Notes: generated by a model not told the origin, from the sequence alone. Shown: positions 50,061-60,484, numbered from the stretch's first letter. The stretch is DNA of 64,000 nucleotides from Brevibacterium limosum (GCF_011617705.1 NZ_CP050154.1:1302001-1366000); one strand, 5' to 3'. Made by a program: numbers and translations.

Positions 50061-50513
50061 ATGACAGTCATGATCGCTGCACCCGTCACCGGCACGGTGA
50101 CCCCACTGACGGAGGTTCCCGACCCCGTCTTCGCGAAGGCGCTCGTCGGCCCCGGTGCTGCCATCGATCCTGGCGACGCCGCGACACTGACGGTCACGGC
50201 TCCCGTCTCCGGAACGCTGACGAGTCTCAAGCCCCACGCGTTCGTCATCTCCCACCGGCCCGATCAGGGGGTGCTCGTCCATCTGGGCATCGACACCGTT
50301 CATCTGAAGGGCGCCGGTTTCACGCTCCATGCCGAAGCCGGGCAGCAGGTCGAAGCCGGTGACGAGATCATCGTCTGGGACCTGGCCGCCGCGAGGGAGG
50401 CGGAGAAGCCCCTGGTCGTGCCGGTCGTCGTCCTCGGCGCCGATGTGGGTGACCTGACAGTCGCCGAGGCGGGCCCGATCTATGCGGGCGACACCCTCAT
50501 CCGTGTCGGCTGA
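50061..50513 (+). CDS. crr: PTS EIIA protein, glucose type
   Basis: A 150-residue EIIA(Glc)-like protein that takes phosphate from HPr and passes it to EIIB. The active histidine is in VLVHLGIDTVHLKG, and the second conserved histidine in FVISHRPDQGV. It starts at ATG 50061 (MTVMIAAPVTG); a second ATG lies three codons on. The AAAGG before it is about 14 nt away, so the start is not certain. In other actinobacteria a single Crr serves several EIIB/EIIC pairs. Confidence 0.9.
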   Translation: MTVMIAAPVTGTVTPLTEVPDPVFAKALVGPGAAIDPGDAATLTVTAPVSGTLTSLKPHAFVISHRPDQGVLVHLGIDTVHLKGAGFTLHAEAGQQVEAGDEIIVWDLAAAREAEKPLVVPVVVLGADVGDLTVAEAGPIYAGDTLIRVG

Positions 50514-50555
50514 GTCGATGTATGCCTGGTGGAGGCCCCTCCGCTAAGTTGGTGA

Positions 50556-50960
50556 GTGGAGATGTCCGATGCCGCCAGCGTGACGTGGTTTGTCGACTTC
50601 CCGTTCTCGGAACAGGGCCAGAACCGATTGGAAACGGCAGTCGAACCGATTCGCCACAACACAAAGCGGATCACTATCGCAGACGATCAGGTGTCGGATT
50701 ACTTCGCCGTGGTTCCGGACGGGCCCGATAGAGTCAGCCGGGTCAGGGAAAACATCGAGCGGATCGACGCCACAGCCGCTGATCCGTGGCAATTCACATG
50801 GGCTGTCGGACCTGACCCGACGGGTGCGTCTGACAGCTCATCCGGCGGAGTGATCAGCGTAGGGGGCTGTGATTACGACCTGGACTCGGAAGTTCAGCTG
50901 ACCCAGGAAGCTGAGAAGACTCAGGATCAGCTGCGCCGCATCTACGACACCTGCCGCTGA
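50556..50960 (+). CDS. Hypothetical protein, 134 residues
   Basis: A soluble acidic protein beginning at GTG 50556 (then GAG, then an ATG at 50562 that is an equal candidate). It includes SVTWFVDFPFSEQGQNRLE, a YFAVVPDGPDRVSR stretch, a Ser/Gly loop and a charged C-terminal helix. Two cysteines lie in GGCDYDLD and at the end (DTCR). A TAAGTT box 5 nt before the GTG suggests a leaderless mRNA. No family is recognised. It ends 11 bp from convergent apt. Confidence 0.55.
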   Translation: MEMSDAASVTWFVDFPFSEQGQNRLETAVEPIRHNTKRITIADDQVSDYFAVVPDGPDRVSRVRENIERIDATAADPWQFTWAVGPDPTGASDSSSGGVISVGGCDYDLDSEVQLTQEAEKTQDQLRRIYDTCR

Positions 50961-50971
50961 CTGTGCGCACC

Positions 50972-51490
50972 TCACTCGACGAAGAGAGTGTGAACCTCGC
51001 CGGTATGTTCGCGTCCGCCGAGTGCGGTGAGCTCAAGGACGACGGCCGATCCGATGACCTCGGCACCGAGATCGCGCACGAGCGACTGGGCGGCTGTGAG
51101 GGTCCCGCCGGTGGCGAGGATGTCATCGATGAGGAGGACGCGCTCGCCCTTCTTCAGGACATCGGGGCCTTCGATGGTGGCGGTGCCGTATTCGAGTGTG
51201 TAGGATACGGCGGCCGCCGGTCGGGGGAGCTTTCCGGCCTTGCGGATCGGCAGGATTCCGACTCCCGTCTTCGCGGAGATGGCACCGGCGAAGAGGAAGC
51301 CACGGGCTTCGAGCCCGCCGACGATATCGAACTGTCCGGCGAAAGGTTCGATGAGCGCCTCGGCGACGGCCCGCATCGCCGGACCATCGGCCAACAGCGG
51401 GGAGATGTCGCGGAAGATCACTCCCGGTTCGGGATAGTCGGGAATCGAGGTGATGAGTCTCTGGGCGCGGCTGAGATCGGATTGAGTCAC
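50972..51490 (-). CDS. apt: Adenine phosphoribosyltransferase
   Basis: Apt salvages adenine to AMP using PRPP. The 172-residue protein has the PRPP loop VLLIDDILATGGTLTAA, the substrate hood FRDISPLLADGPAM, and GLEARGFLFAGAI. Translation starts at GTG 51488-51490, with TATCGT 6 nt upstream. There is no relA or secDF neighbour as seen in some actinobacteria, so it appears as a single-gene unit. Confidence 0.95.
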   Translation of the reverse strand: MTQSDLSRAQRLITSIPDYPEPGVIFRDISPLLADGPAMRAVAEALIEPFAGQFDIVGGLEARGFLFAGAISAKTGVGILPIRKAGKLPRPAAAVSYTLEYGTATIEGPDVLKKGERVLLIDDILATGGTLTAAQSLVRDLGAEVIGSAVVLELTALGGREHTGEVHTLFVE

Positions 51491-51496
51491 GGCACA

Positions 51497-51502
51497 ACGA
51501 TA
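51497..51502 (-). promoter_or_regulatory. Leaderless -10 box of apt
   Basis: TATCGT on the minus strand ends 6 nt before the GTG start. Confidence 0.5.
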
Positions 51503-51579
51503 CTCGGTGGCACCATTGTGCCCTCAGCGCGGATCGGCACAATGGTAGGTACCGAAGACTGTCGTGAATCGGAGGAGTA

Positions 51580-52194
51580 ATGACATCGGATACGACGCAG
51601 GATCGAATCGCCGAGGCATTCGCCCGGGTTCCGCGCGAACCTTTCCTGCCGACCGCGGAACGGCAGAACGCCTCCGCCAATGCGCCCCTGTCGATCGGGC
51701 ACGGGCAGACGAATTCGCAGCCGAGCACCGTCGCGGACATGCTCCGGCTCCTCGATCCGCAGCCGGGCGACACCGTCCTCGACCTCGGATCAGGGTCCGG
51801 GTGGACCTCGATGCTGCTCGCCGTCCTCGTCGGACCGACGGGAAGAGTGCTCGGGGTCGAACGTCACCCCGAGCTCGTCGAATCCTCGCAGGCGGCAGTC
51901 GAAGCCGTCACCGCTGAGATCACCGACGGGACGCCGATCGCCGAGGCGGCCATCCACGAAGCCATTCCGGGATCCCTCGGTCTCCCTTCCGAGGGACCGT
52001 TCGACCGAATCCTCGTCTCCGCCGGGGCAGAGTCACTGCCCGACGAGCTCGTCGATCAGCTGGCTGTCGGCGGCACGATGGTCATTCCCGTGGCGGGGGA
52101 GATGCTCCGAGTCGTCCGTGAAGGCCGCGAAGCCGACGAGCTGACGATCACTCGGCACGGCTTGTACAGATTCGTTCCACTGATCAGCGAGTGA
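51580..52194 (+). CDS. Protein-L-isoaspartate methyltransferase-like protein
   Basis: A 204-residue SAM-dependent methyltransferase. NAPLSIGHGQTNSQPSTVADML matches the PCMT substrate region and DLGSGSGWTSMLLAVL is the SAM-binding loop. DRILVSAGAESLPDELV follows, and the C-terminus has the usual VPLIS ending. PCMT repairs isoaspartyl damage. The Thr-to-Asn change in GQTNSQP relative to the common GQTISQP is minor. GGAGGAG precedes the ATG at 51580. Its 3' end overlaps the convergent gene by 11 bp. Confidence 0.82.
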   Translation: MTSDTTQDRIAEAFARVPREPFLPTAERQNASANAPLSIGHGQTNSQPSTVADMLRLLDPQPGDTVLDLGSGSGWTSMLLAVLVGPTGRVLGVERHPELVESSQAAVEAVTAEITDGTPIAEAAIHEAIPGSLGLPSEGPFDRILVSAGAESLPDELVDQLAVGGTMVIPVAGEMLRVVREGREADELTITRHGLYRFVPLISE

Positions 52195-52681
52195 CCTCGT
52201 CGCTGTTTCGCTTTCGCCGTCGGACGATCCAGGTGGTGGTGAGAATGACACTGGCGAACGCGAGCGGCATCAGGAAATACAGGTCATCTGTCCGGTACTG
52301 CGGATTCTTCCACGACCACGGCAGCAGGGGGTGACCGAGCTTCGCCTCAGCCGCGACTGCTCCGCAGACGGCGGGAATGAGCACCAGCGCGAGCAACAGC
52401 CCGGACCATGACGTCTTCTCAACCGCGTCGAGAGAGGGGATGTCCAATTCGACTCCGCGCTTACGCGCATAGCGCCGAGTCGCAGCACGAGGCAGATCAA
52501 AAGTGGTTATGACGACCACCAGGATGCCCGCCCACCACAGTCCGGAGGCGAAGAACAGCAGACCGATGATTGCCGCGGTCCACCTCGTCACCTGACCGCC
52601 ACGAGCTATGGCATCGCCGATGATCCGTCGTTCCTCAACCGATGGCCCTGCCTCGGCCTGGTTCTCCGTCTCTGCGTTCAT
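52184..52681 (-). CDS. Membrane protein of unknown function
   Basis: Starting at ATG 52681, which has GAGGAGGACG before it, the product is 165 residues. An acidic head (NAETENQAEAGPSVEERR) precedes a long hydrophobic hairpin (TRWTAAIIGLLFFASGLWW and AGILVVVITTF). Further spans follow around SGLLLALVLIPAVCGAVA and LYFLMPLAFASVILTTTWIV, with a basic tail. It lies 101 bp from the 3' end of the ABC exporter operon in the same direction. Unknown. Confidence 0.65.
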   Translation of the reverse strand: MNAETENQAEAGPSVEERRIIGDAIARGGQVTRWTAAIIGLLFFASGLWWAGILVVVITTFDLPRAATRRYARKRGVELDIPSLDAVEKTSWSGLLLALVLIPAVCGAVAAEAKLGHPLLPWSWKNPQYRTDDLYFLMPLAFASVILTTTWIVRRRKRNSDEVTR

Positions 52682-52782
52682 GGGCGTCCTCCTCATCGAC
52701 TCGAATCGTCTCGTACGCAACAACCTACTTTGTTCGAACTGGTGAGTCGATCCTCGACTGAGTGGAGTCGGGAGGGAAGACC

Positions 52783-54603
52783 TCACACGAGCGAATCGCG
52801 CCAGGCCTGATGCAGCTGCGCGAATTTGCCCGTGCCGGCGATGAGATCGTCGGGCGTTCCGTCCTCGATGATCCGACCGGATTCCATGACGAGTACCCGG
52901 TCGGCGATCTCGACGGTGGACAGGCGGTGGGCGATGATGATCGCAGTCCTGCCCTCGAGCACCGTGGCCAGGGCGTTCTGCACCAGCCGCTCGGACGGGA
53001 TGTCGAGATGCGCGGTCGCCTCGTCGAGGACGACGACATCCGGATCGGCGAGGAACACGCGTGCAAAGGACACGAGCTGACGCTGTCCCGAACTCAACCG
53101 GCCGCCGCGCTTCTTCACATCCGTGGCATAGCCCTCGGGCAGCCTGCGGATGAACGCGTCCAAGCCGACGGCGGTCGCGGCGGCAACGACGTCGTCATCG
53201 CCGGCATTCGGGTTGCCGATGCGGATGTTGTCGGCGATGGTGCCGGCGAACAGGAACGACTCCTGAGTGACCATGACGACCGACGAACGCAGCTGCGCAT
53301 CATCGAGGTCGCGCAGATCCACCTCGTCGAGGTTGATCCGGCCAGCGCTCGGATCATAGAAGCGGGTGACGAGCTTGACCAGGGTCGACTTGCCGGCGCC
53401 GGTCGCACCGACGAGCGCGACGATCTGCCCGGCTGGGATGTGCAGATCGAATCGGGGGAGGACATTGGGACCGTCGGCGTAGGCGAAGCGGACGCTGTCG
53501 AGGTCGAGGGCGCGACCGCTGGCAGCAGCGTCACCGCTCGCGTGCGCAGGCAGCGCACGCGGCTGGGCCGGCTCGACCACCTCGGGGTCGGTGTCGAGGA
53601 CCGCCGCGATCTTCTCCAACGCCGCCGAGGCGGACTGGTAGAGATTGAAAGCCTGCACGAGTTCGTCGAGCGGGCCGTAGAAGCGGCGCAGGTAGAGGAT
53701 GAACGCGGCGAGCACTCCGATCTGCGTCCACCCCTCGATGACGAGCCACGCACCGATGACGATGATCACCGTCTGCGTGATATTGCCGATCAGTCGCGTC
53801 CACCCGGCGAACCATGCGACCCCGCGCAGGGCATCGGTGTTCGCATCCCGATACCGGGAGTCCTGATCGCTCAGGGTCCCGCGCCGCTCGGGCTGACGCC
53901 GGTACGCCTGCACGGCTCGGATGCCGCCCATCGTCTCGACGAAGTGGACGATGACCTTTGCGATCGACGTCCGCGTACGCCGGTAGGCGCTGCGCTGAGT
54001 CGAATGCGCGGCCTTCGTGATGAAGAACAGCGGCACGAAGCCCGCGAAGACGACGACCGCCAGCGGCACATCGAGGACGACGAGGGTGACGGCGATGAAG
54101 AGCATCTGCAGCACCGCCAGGGCCGTCTCGAACAGCGAATACGACAGGAACTGCTGCACCGACTCCATGTCCGAGGTCTGCCGGGACACCAGCCGTCCCG
54201 AGGTCGACTTCTCGTGATAGCCCAGGTCCAGACGCTGCACATGAGTGAAGACCCGCTCGCGCAGGGTGAAGAGGATCCTCTGCGCGGTGATTCCGACGAG
54301 CCTTGTCGAGGTGAAAGCCAGAATCGCCGAGGCGACCGCTGAGACCACGAAGAGTGTGACCGCCCGAATCAGCGGGTCGACATCGCCGTCGATCGCCGCG
54401 GGAACGCCCTTGTCGAGGGCATCGGCGATGAACACCGGCCCGATGACGAGCAGAGCGGCAGTGAGCACGACGATGACGGCGAGGAAGATCGCCATCGGCA
54501 GGTGTGGCCTGACCAGCGACATCAGCAGGGAGCGCGCCTTCTTCGCAATGTCCGGAGGCAGCGCCTCGATCTCGTCGTCACTGTCGAGACGGGGCATGCT
54601 CAT
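52783..54603 (-). CDS. ABC exporter half-transporter B (catalytic Glu intact, LSSGQ signature)
   Basis: A 606-residue type-IV half-transporter: six-span domain to about residue 330, then an ATPase. Walker A is GATGAGKSTLVKL, the Q-loop is VTQESFLF, Walker B is VVVLDEATAHLD with the catalytic Glu, and the H-loop is IAHRLSTV. The signature reads GRLSSGQRQ instead of LSGGQ. With subunit A upstream, this gives one normal and one degenerate ATP site. Its ATG overlaps the subunit A stop. Substrate unknown; drug or lipid export is typical of the class. Confidence 0.93.
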   Translation of the reverse strand: MSMPRLDSDDEIEALPPDIAKKARSLLMSLVRPHLPMAIFLAVIVVLTAALLVIGPVFIADALDKGVPAAIDGDVDPLIRAVTLFVVSAVASAILAFTSTRLVGITAQRILFTLRERVFTHVQRLDLGYHEKSTSGRLVSRQTSDMESVQQFLSYSLFETALAVLQMLFIAVTLVVLDVPLAVVVFAGFVPLFFITKAAHSTQRSAYRRTRTSIAKVIVHFVETMGGIRAVQAYRRQPERRGTLSDQDSRYRDANTDALRGVAWFAGWTRLIGNITQTVIIVIGAWLVIEGWTQIGVLAAFILYLRRFYGPLDELVQAFNLYQSASAALEKIAAVLDTDPEVVEPAQPRALPAHASGDAAASGRALDLDSVRFAYADGPNVLPRFDLHIPAGQIVALVGATGAGKSTLVKLVTRFYDPSAGRINLDEVDLRDLDDAQLRSSVVMVTQESFLFAGTIADNIRIGNPNAGDDDVVAAATAVGLDAFIRRLPEGYATDVKKRGGRLSSGQRQLVSFARVFLADPDVVVLDEATAHLDIPSERLVQNALATVLEGRTAIIIAHRLSTVEIADRVLVMESGRIIEDGTPDDLIAGTGKFAQLHQAWRDSLV

Positions 54604-56426
54604 GGCCGACCTCCTTCCTGTGGCTGCTTCTGTGCGCGAGCCTCCGCGCCCGCAGGCGCACTCGATTGCACGCGCGGGTCCGTATGCGCCTCGACCTTCG
54701 CGCTCGCCCCCATGAGTTCGCGGTAGAGCGTCGAGGACTCGAGCAGCTGCTCGTGCGGGCCCAGGGCCGCGATCCGGCCCTCATCGAGCACGGCCACCAC
54801 ATCGGCCAGCGCCGCCGTGGAGGGGCGGTGGGCGATGATGAGCGTCGTCGAGTCCGGCAGAATCTCCCGCAGGGCCCGCTGCACCCGATCCTCGGTGTCG
54901 ACGTCGACGGCCGAGAGCGGGTCGTCGAGGACCAGGATGCGCGGACGCCCGATGACTGCGCGGGCCAAGGCGAGGCGCTGACGCTGACCACCGGACAGAG
55001 ACAGACCCTGCTCGCCGACCTGCGTGTCCAAGCCATCAGGCAGGCGGGAGACGAAATCCTTCGCCGCAGCGATCTCGAGGGCCTTCCAGATCTCTTCCTC
55101 GCTCGCGCCCGGGGCGCCCATCTCGATGTTCTCGGCGACCGAGGTCGAGAACAGGATCGGATCCTCGAAGGACACGGATACGAGGTGACGCAGCTCGTTG
55201 ACCGGCATGTCCCGGATGTCGACGCCGTCGATGCTCACCGTGCCGGCGGAGACGTCCTGAAGCCTGGGCACGAGCGAAGCCAGCGTGGTCTTCCCCGAGC
55301 CGGTCGCCCCGACGAGAGCGAGAGTCTGACCGGGTTCGATGGTGAGATCGAGACCCTGCAGAGTCAGTCGCTCGGTATCGGCGAAATGGAAATCGACATC
55401 GTCGAAGCGCAGCTTCCCGCGGAAGTGCCCGACCTCGGGAGCATCGTCGACACCACCGTCGATGTCGGTGATGTCGTGGCGGATATCGATGACCTCCCAG
55501 TACCGGCCGGCGGCGGTCAGCGCCATGAGTGCATCGGCGAGCAGGAAGCCGAGCATCTCGATGGGCATGCGCAGCACCATCGAGATCGTCACTGCCGCCA
55601 CGACCGTGCCGATCGTCGTCCAACCCTCGATGACACCCCAGGTGCCGACGGCGACGATCGCGGCCTGAGCCAGAGTCGGCAGCAGCAGGAGCACACTCCA
55701 CAGCCAGGAGTCGAGCTTCGCTTTGCGGATCTCCAAGGACTTCAGCCGAGTCGAGATCTCGGAGAAGCGCTCGGCGGCCCAGGGGGAGCGGCCGAAGGAC
55801 CTGAGGATGCGGATGCCCTGGATGGACTCCTCGACATCCGTGGTCACCTCGCCCATGGTGTCCTGCGACCGCCGGGAGGTCTCCCGGTAGTGCTTCTCGA
55901 AGATCGCGACCGCGATGATCGCCGGCACCGCCATAAGGATCATGATCAGACCGAACACGGGCTGCATGAGCACGAGCATGACCGTGCCGACGGCGAGCAC
56001 GATCGGCGTGGAGACGAGGAACGGCAGTCCGAAGGCGAAGAAGCGACGCAGCTGGGACAGATCATTGACCGCGCGCGAGAGCAGCTGGCCGGACTCCCAG
56101 GAATCATGGATCGCCACCGAGGTGTACTGCAGACGATCGAACAGACGCGAACGCCACGTCACCTCCCAATGAGAGACGACGGGAGCGACGACCATGCGCC
56201 GGGCCCACATTCCGACCGCCTCGGCGATGCCGATGAACAGCACCCCGAGGACCGGCAGCCACAGGGCCGACAGGTCGCGGTGGGCGATGGGCCCGTCGAC
56301 GATGTAGCCGGTGATCACCGGGACGACGAGCTGGATTCCGTTGGCCAGGAGAGTGAGGACGAGCACGAGGATGTACACGCCGATGCGGGAACGGAGATCA
56401 GGCCAGAAACGGAGGAGGGGGCGCAC
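54600..56426 (-). CDS. ABC exporter half-transporter A (degenerate Walker B)
   Basis: A 608-residue half-transporter, first gene of the exporter operon. Its six spans are followed by an ATPase with GATGSGKTTLASL (Walker A), SVSFEDPILF (Glu in place of the Q-loop Gln), LSLSGGQRQRLALARA (intact signature) and ILVLDDPLSAVD, where Asp replaces the catalytic Glu. The C-terminal 40 residues are Ala/Glu/Gln-rich. Translation starts at GTG 56426; TAGGCT lies 8 nt upstream. Heterodimeric exporters often carry one such inactive site. Confidence 0.93.
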   Translation of the reverse strand: MRPLLRFWPDLRSRIGVYILVLVLTLLANGIQLVVPVITGYIVDGPIAHRDLSALWLPVLGVLFIGIAEAVGMWARRMVVAPVVSHWEVTWRSRLFDRLQYTSVAIHDSWESGQLLSRAVNDLSQLRRFFAFGLPFLVSTPIVLAVGTVMLVLMQPVFGLIMILMAVPAIIAVAIFEKHYRETSRRSQDTMGEVTTDVEESIQGIRILRSFGRSPWAAERFSEISTRLKSLEIRKAKLDSWLWSVLLLLPTLAQAAIVAVGTWGVIEGWTTIGTVVAAVTISMVLRMPIEMLGFLLADALMALTAAGRYWEVIDIRHDITDIDGGVDDAPEVGHFRGKLRFDDVDFHFADTERLTLQGLDLTIEPGQTLALVGATGSGKTTLASLVPRLQDVSAGTVSIDGVDIRDMPVNELRHLVSVSFEDPILFSTSVAENIEMGAPGASEEEIWKALEIAAAKDFVSRLPDGLDTQVGEQGLSLSGGQRQRLALARAVIGRPRILVLDDPLSAVDVDTEDRVQRALREILPDSTTLIIAHRPSTAALADVVAVLDEGRIAALGPHEQLLESSTLYRELMGASAKVEAHTDPRVQSSAPAGAEARAQKQPQEGGRP

Positions 56427-56532
56427 GAGAATCCAGCCTAGTCGCAGACTGTGATCTATTCCACGAATCCGGCAAACGGACTTCCTGTTTCTCTGTGCGC
56501 TGAATCGACGGAGTCTCGCCTGTCAAGCCACT

Positions 56533-56555
56533 TTCGTCTCGTTTATTGAGACGAA
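56533..56555 (+). repeat. Hairpin upstream of the ilvB promoter
   Basis: TTCGTCTC and GAGACGAA form a perfect 8-bp stem with a 7-nt loop, 13 bp before the predicted -35 box. An operator role is more likely than an RNA role if the promoter call is right. Confidence 0.5.
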
Positions 56556-56567
56556 GGATTGCAAGGT

Positions 56568-56597
56568 TTGACACCCCAGAGTGCTGCGGGGAACCAT
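56568..56597 (+). promoter_or_regulatory. Predicted ilvB operon promoter
   Basis: A consensus TTGACA (56568-56573) and AACCAT are 18 bp apart. The -10 box ends 6 nt before the leader-peptide ATG, so the leader message may itself be leaderless. Confidence 0.6.
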
Positions 56598-56603
56598 TGA
56601 GGC

Positions 56604-56654
56604 ATGACTCACCTTCTCGTCGTCGTTATTACTCAGCGCGCGGATCTTCCGTAG
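56604..56654 (+). CDS. ilvB leader peptide (16 residues)
   Basis: MTHLLVVVITQRADLP: six consecutive Leu, Leu, Val, Val, Val, Ile codons at positions 4-9. This is the hallmark of branched-chain attenuator peptides, and it resembles from memory the Corynebacterium ilvB leader in composition. Ribosome stalling at these codons when charged tRNAs are scarce would alter folding of the downstream RNA. TAG is at 56652-56654, 25 nt before the terminator stem. Confidence 0.85.
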   Translation: MTHLLVVVITQRADLP

Positions 56655-56679
56655 CCTGTCGAGACGACACGTTCCGCGC

Positions 56680-56708
56680 GCCCCTACCGAATCCGGAGGG
56701 GCTTTTTT
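56680..56708 (+). terminator. ilvB attenuator terminator
   Basis: GCCCCT and AGGGGC form a 6-bp stem with an 11-nt loop, followed directly by six T residues. GCGCGCGGA within the leader coding region (56635-56643) can pair with TCCGCGCG before the stem (56673-56680), giving a competing structure that overlaps its first base. Confidence 0.8.
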
Positions 56709-56749
56709 AATGCGGAGATGAGAAGGAAACCTAGGAAGGATAGGAATCG

Positions 56750-58684
56750 ATGGCAGCCAAGCCCTCGACCGCGAAGGACACGGGCACTCAGTCCGCGCCC
56801 ACACCGGTCACAGCCACACCGTCCAGCATTCGCCGCACTACCGGCCCCGAGGTCCTCACCGGTGCTCAGGCGATCGTCCGCAGCCTCGAGAAGCTCGAGG
56901 TCGACACGGTATTCGGGCTTCCCGGCGGCACCATCCTTCCCACCTACGATCCGCTGTTCGAGACCGACAAGATCCGCCACATCCTCGTCCGCCACGAGCA
57001 GGGCGCCGGCCACGCGGCCGAAGGCTATGCGGCCGCATCGGGCAAGCTCGGCGTGTGCATCGCCACCTCGGGCCCGGGCGCGACGAACCTCATCACGGCC
57101 CTGGCCGACGCGAACATGGACTCCGTGCCGATGCTCGCGATCACCGGTCAGCAGGCCTCGTCCCTGCTCGGAACCGACGCGTTCCAGGAAGCCGATATCG
57201 TCGGCATGACGATGCCGGTGACCAAGCACAGCTTCCTCGTCACCCGCGCCGAGGATATCCCCGGAGTCCTCGTCAACGCCCACCACATCGCGACCACCGG
57301 CCGCCCGGGACCCGTGCTCGTCGACATCACCAAGGATGCGCAGACCGGCACTGCTCCGTTCGCCTGGCCGGAGGAGCCGGCGCTGCCCGGCTACCGTCCG
57401 GTCCTCAAGCCGCACGCCAAGCAGATCCGCGAGGCCGCGCGCCTGATGTCGCAGGCCCTGCGCCCGGTGTTCTACATCGGCGGCGGAGTCATCCGCTCGG
57501 AGGCCGAGAAGGAGCTGCTGCGCCTAGCCGAGGCCACGAACATTCCGGTGGTCACCACGCTCATGGCTCGCGGAGCGTTCCCCGACTCGCACCAGCTGCA
57601 TCTGGGCATGCCCGGAATGCACGGCAGTGTGCCGGCCGTCACCGCCTTCCAGAAGGCCGATCTGCTCATCGCCATCGGTGCCCGCTTCGACGACCGCGTG
57701 ACCGGCAAACTCGATTCCTTCGCCCCGAATGCGCAGGTCATCCACGCCGATATCGACCCGGCCGAGATCGGGAAGAACCGCGATGTGGATGTCGCCATCG
57801 TCGGCGACGCCCGTGAGGTGCTCGCCGAGATGCTCGCGGAGATGCGCAGCAAGTTCCCCAAGGCTCTCGAGCGTCAGCGTGAACCGTGGTGGCGTTTCCT
57901 CAATCGTCTCAAGCAGACCTATCCGCTCGGCTATGAGACGCACGGCGAACTCTGCGATCCGCAGTACGTCATCTCCCGGATCTCCGCTCTCACCGGCCCC
58001 GAGGCGGTCTATGCCGCAGGCGTGGGACAGCACCAGATGTGGGCGGCTCAGTTCATCGAGTTCGAGCGCCCCAAGTCCTGGCTGAACTCCGGGGGTCTGG
58101 GCACCATGGGCTACTCGGTGCCCGCGGCCATGGGTGCGAAGGTCGGCCAGCCCGACCGCGTGGTGTGGGCGATCGACGGTGACGGCTGTTTCCAGATGAC
58201 GAATCAGGAACTGGCCACCTGCGCGCTCAACAACATCCCGATCAAGGTCGCGATCATCAACAACTCGTCGCTGGGCATGGTCCGCCAGTGGCAGACCCTG
58301 TTCTACGACGGCCGCTACTCGAACACCGACCTCAACACCGGTCACGAGACGATCCGCATCCCCGATTTCGTCAGACTGGCCGAGGCCTACGGCTGCGAGG
58401 CGCTGCGTGTGGACCGCAACGAGGATGTCGACGCCGCGATCGAGAAGGCGCTGTCGATCAATGACCGACCGGTCGTCCTCGACTTCACGGTCCCGCCGGA
58501 TGCGATGGTGTGGCCGATGGTCGCGGCAGGTGTGTCGAACGATGAGATCGAATACGCCCGCGGCATCCGTCCCGAGTTCGACGGTGAGGGCGAAGAGGAA
58601 GCCGAGGCCGCCATCGCCGAGGCTGGAGCGAACGAAGACGGCACGGTGCGTTCCGTGGCTCAGATCGAAGGAGGCCTGGAATGA
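56750..58684 (+). CDS. ilvB: Acetolactate synthase large subunit
   Basis: The ThDP/FAD enzyme for the first common step of branched-chain synthesis. After a Thr/Pro-rich head of about 35 residues come [20 protein letters not shown] and [15 protein letters not shown] with the ThDP-activating Glu. [20 protein letters not shown] is the ThDP/Mg motif. Length is 644 residues. AGGAAGGATAGG precedes the ATG. Transcription into the gene is controlled by the leader peptide and terminator just upstream. ilvN overlaps its stop by 4 nt. Confidence 0.97.
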   Translation: MAAKPSTAKDTGTQSAPTPVTATPSSIRRTTGPEVLTGAQAIVRSLEKLEVDTVFGLPGGTILPTYDPLFETDKIRHILVRHEQGAGHAAEGYAAASGKLGVCIATSGPGATNLITALADANMDSVPMLAITGQQASSLLGTDAFQEADIVGMTMPVTKHSFLVTRAEDIPGVLVNAHHIATTGRPGPVLVDITKDAQTGTAPFAWPEEPALPGYRPVLKPHAKQIREAARLMSQALRPVFYIGGGVIRSEAEKELLRLAEATNIPVVTTLMARGAFPDSHQLHLGMPGMHGSVPAVTAFQKADLLIAIGARFDDRVTGKLDSFAPNAQVIHADIDPAEIGKNRDVDVAIVGDAREVLAEMLAEMRSKFPKALERQREPWWRFLNRLKQTYPLGYETHGELCDPQYVISRISALTGPEAVYAAGVGQHQMWAAQFIEFERPKSWLNSGGLGTMGYSVPAAMGAKVGQPDRVVWAIDGDGCFQMTNQELATCALNNIPIKVAIINNSSLGMVRQWQTLFYDGRYSNTDLNTGHETIRIPDFVRLAEAYGCEALRVDRNEDVDAAIEKALSINDRPVVLDFTVPPDAMVWPMVAAGVSNDEIEYARGIRPEFDGEGEEEAEAAIAEAGANEDGTVRSVAQIEGGLE

Positions 58685-59196
58685 ACAACAGCCGGCACAC
58701 ACTCTCTGTCCTGGTCGAGAACAAGCCCGGCGTGCTCACTCGGTTCACCGGACTCATCGCCCGCCGCGGCTTCAACATCCACAGCCTCGCGGTCGGTGTG
58801 ACCGAGCACGACGAGCTCTCGCGGATCACCGTCGTCGTCGACGTCAACGATGTTCCGCTGGAGCAGGTGACGAAGCAGCTGAACAAGCTCGTCAACGTCA
58901 TCAAGATCGTCGAGCTCGAACCCGAGACCTCGGTGCGTCGAGCGCACATCATCTACAAGGTCAAGGCCAATGCGGCGACACGTCCGCAGGTCGCCTCGGC
59001 GGTGGAGATGTTCCGGGCGAAGATCGTCGACGTCGGCCCCGAATCCGTGAGCATCGAGGCCACCGGTGAGCTCGGCAAAGTCGAAGCGCTGCGCGAGGTC
59101 CTCGAGCCCTTCGGGATCAAGGAGATCGTGCAGTCGGGAACTGTGGCCATCGGCCGTGGGGCGAAGTCGATCACCGATCGCGCACTCCGCAGCTGA
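58681..59196 (+). CDS. ilvN: Acetolactate synthase regulatory subunit
   Basis: A 171-residue protein with an N-terminal ACT domain ([32 protein letters not shown]) that binds valine for feedback inhibition. The C-terminal domain contains [20 protein letters not shown]. Length is normal for the small subunit. ATGA overlap with ilvB ensures stoichiometric synthesis. ilvC follows after 106 bp with its own predicted promoter. Confidence 0.97.
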   Translation: MNNSRHTLSVLVENKPGVLTRFTGLIARRGFNIHSLAVGVTEHDELSRITVVVDVNDVPLEQVTKQLNKLVNVIKIVELEPETSVRRAHIIYKVKANAATRPQVASAVEMFRAKIVDVGPESVSIEATGELGKVEALREVLEPFGIKEIVQSGTVAIGRGAKSITDRALRS

Positions 59197-59202
59197 TTTC
59201 GC

Positions 59203-59266
59203 GTTCCAACTTGTGGAACCCCGCACATCTCAATAAGTGAACAGCAGTACCGAACTGTGAAACAAT
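59203..59266 (+). promoter_or_regulatory. Predicted ilvC promoter with upstream inverted repeat
   Basis: TGAACA (59238) and AACAAT (59261) are 17 bp apart. A perfect GTTCCA/TGGAAC repeat with a 5-nt spacer lies at 59203-59219, just after the ilvN stop. It could be an operator. Confidence 0.45.
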
Positions 59267-59284
59267 GGGGACATCACCCCGTAA

Positions 59285-60334
<1,050 letters not shown>

Positions 60335-60354
60335 GTCTGATCAATCGGTTCTGA

Positions 60355-60398
60355 TCGAAGGAGCCCCGGACGCCGCAAGGTGTCCGGGGCTCCTTCGA
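60355..60398 (+). terminator. ilvC stem-loop terminator
   Basis: A perfect 17-bp stem (TCGAAGGAGCCCCGGAC and complement) with a 10-nt loop lies 21 bp after ilvC. It has no T-run, like several terminators in this genome. Confidence 0.85.
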
Positions 60399-60472
60399 CT
60401 CATGCCGGTGATCCCAGCGCCCGAACTTCGATCGATCGGGAGATTATCCCCGACGCGGGCGGGGAACTGGAT

Positions 60473-60478
60473 TACTGT
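60473..60478 (+). promoter_or_regulatory. Leaderless -10 box of the Eis-like gene
   Basis: TACTGT ends 6 nt before the GTG at 60485. Confidence 0.5.
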
Positions 60479-60484
60479 GGATGT

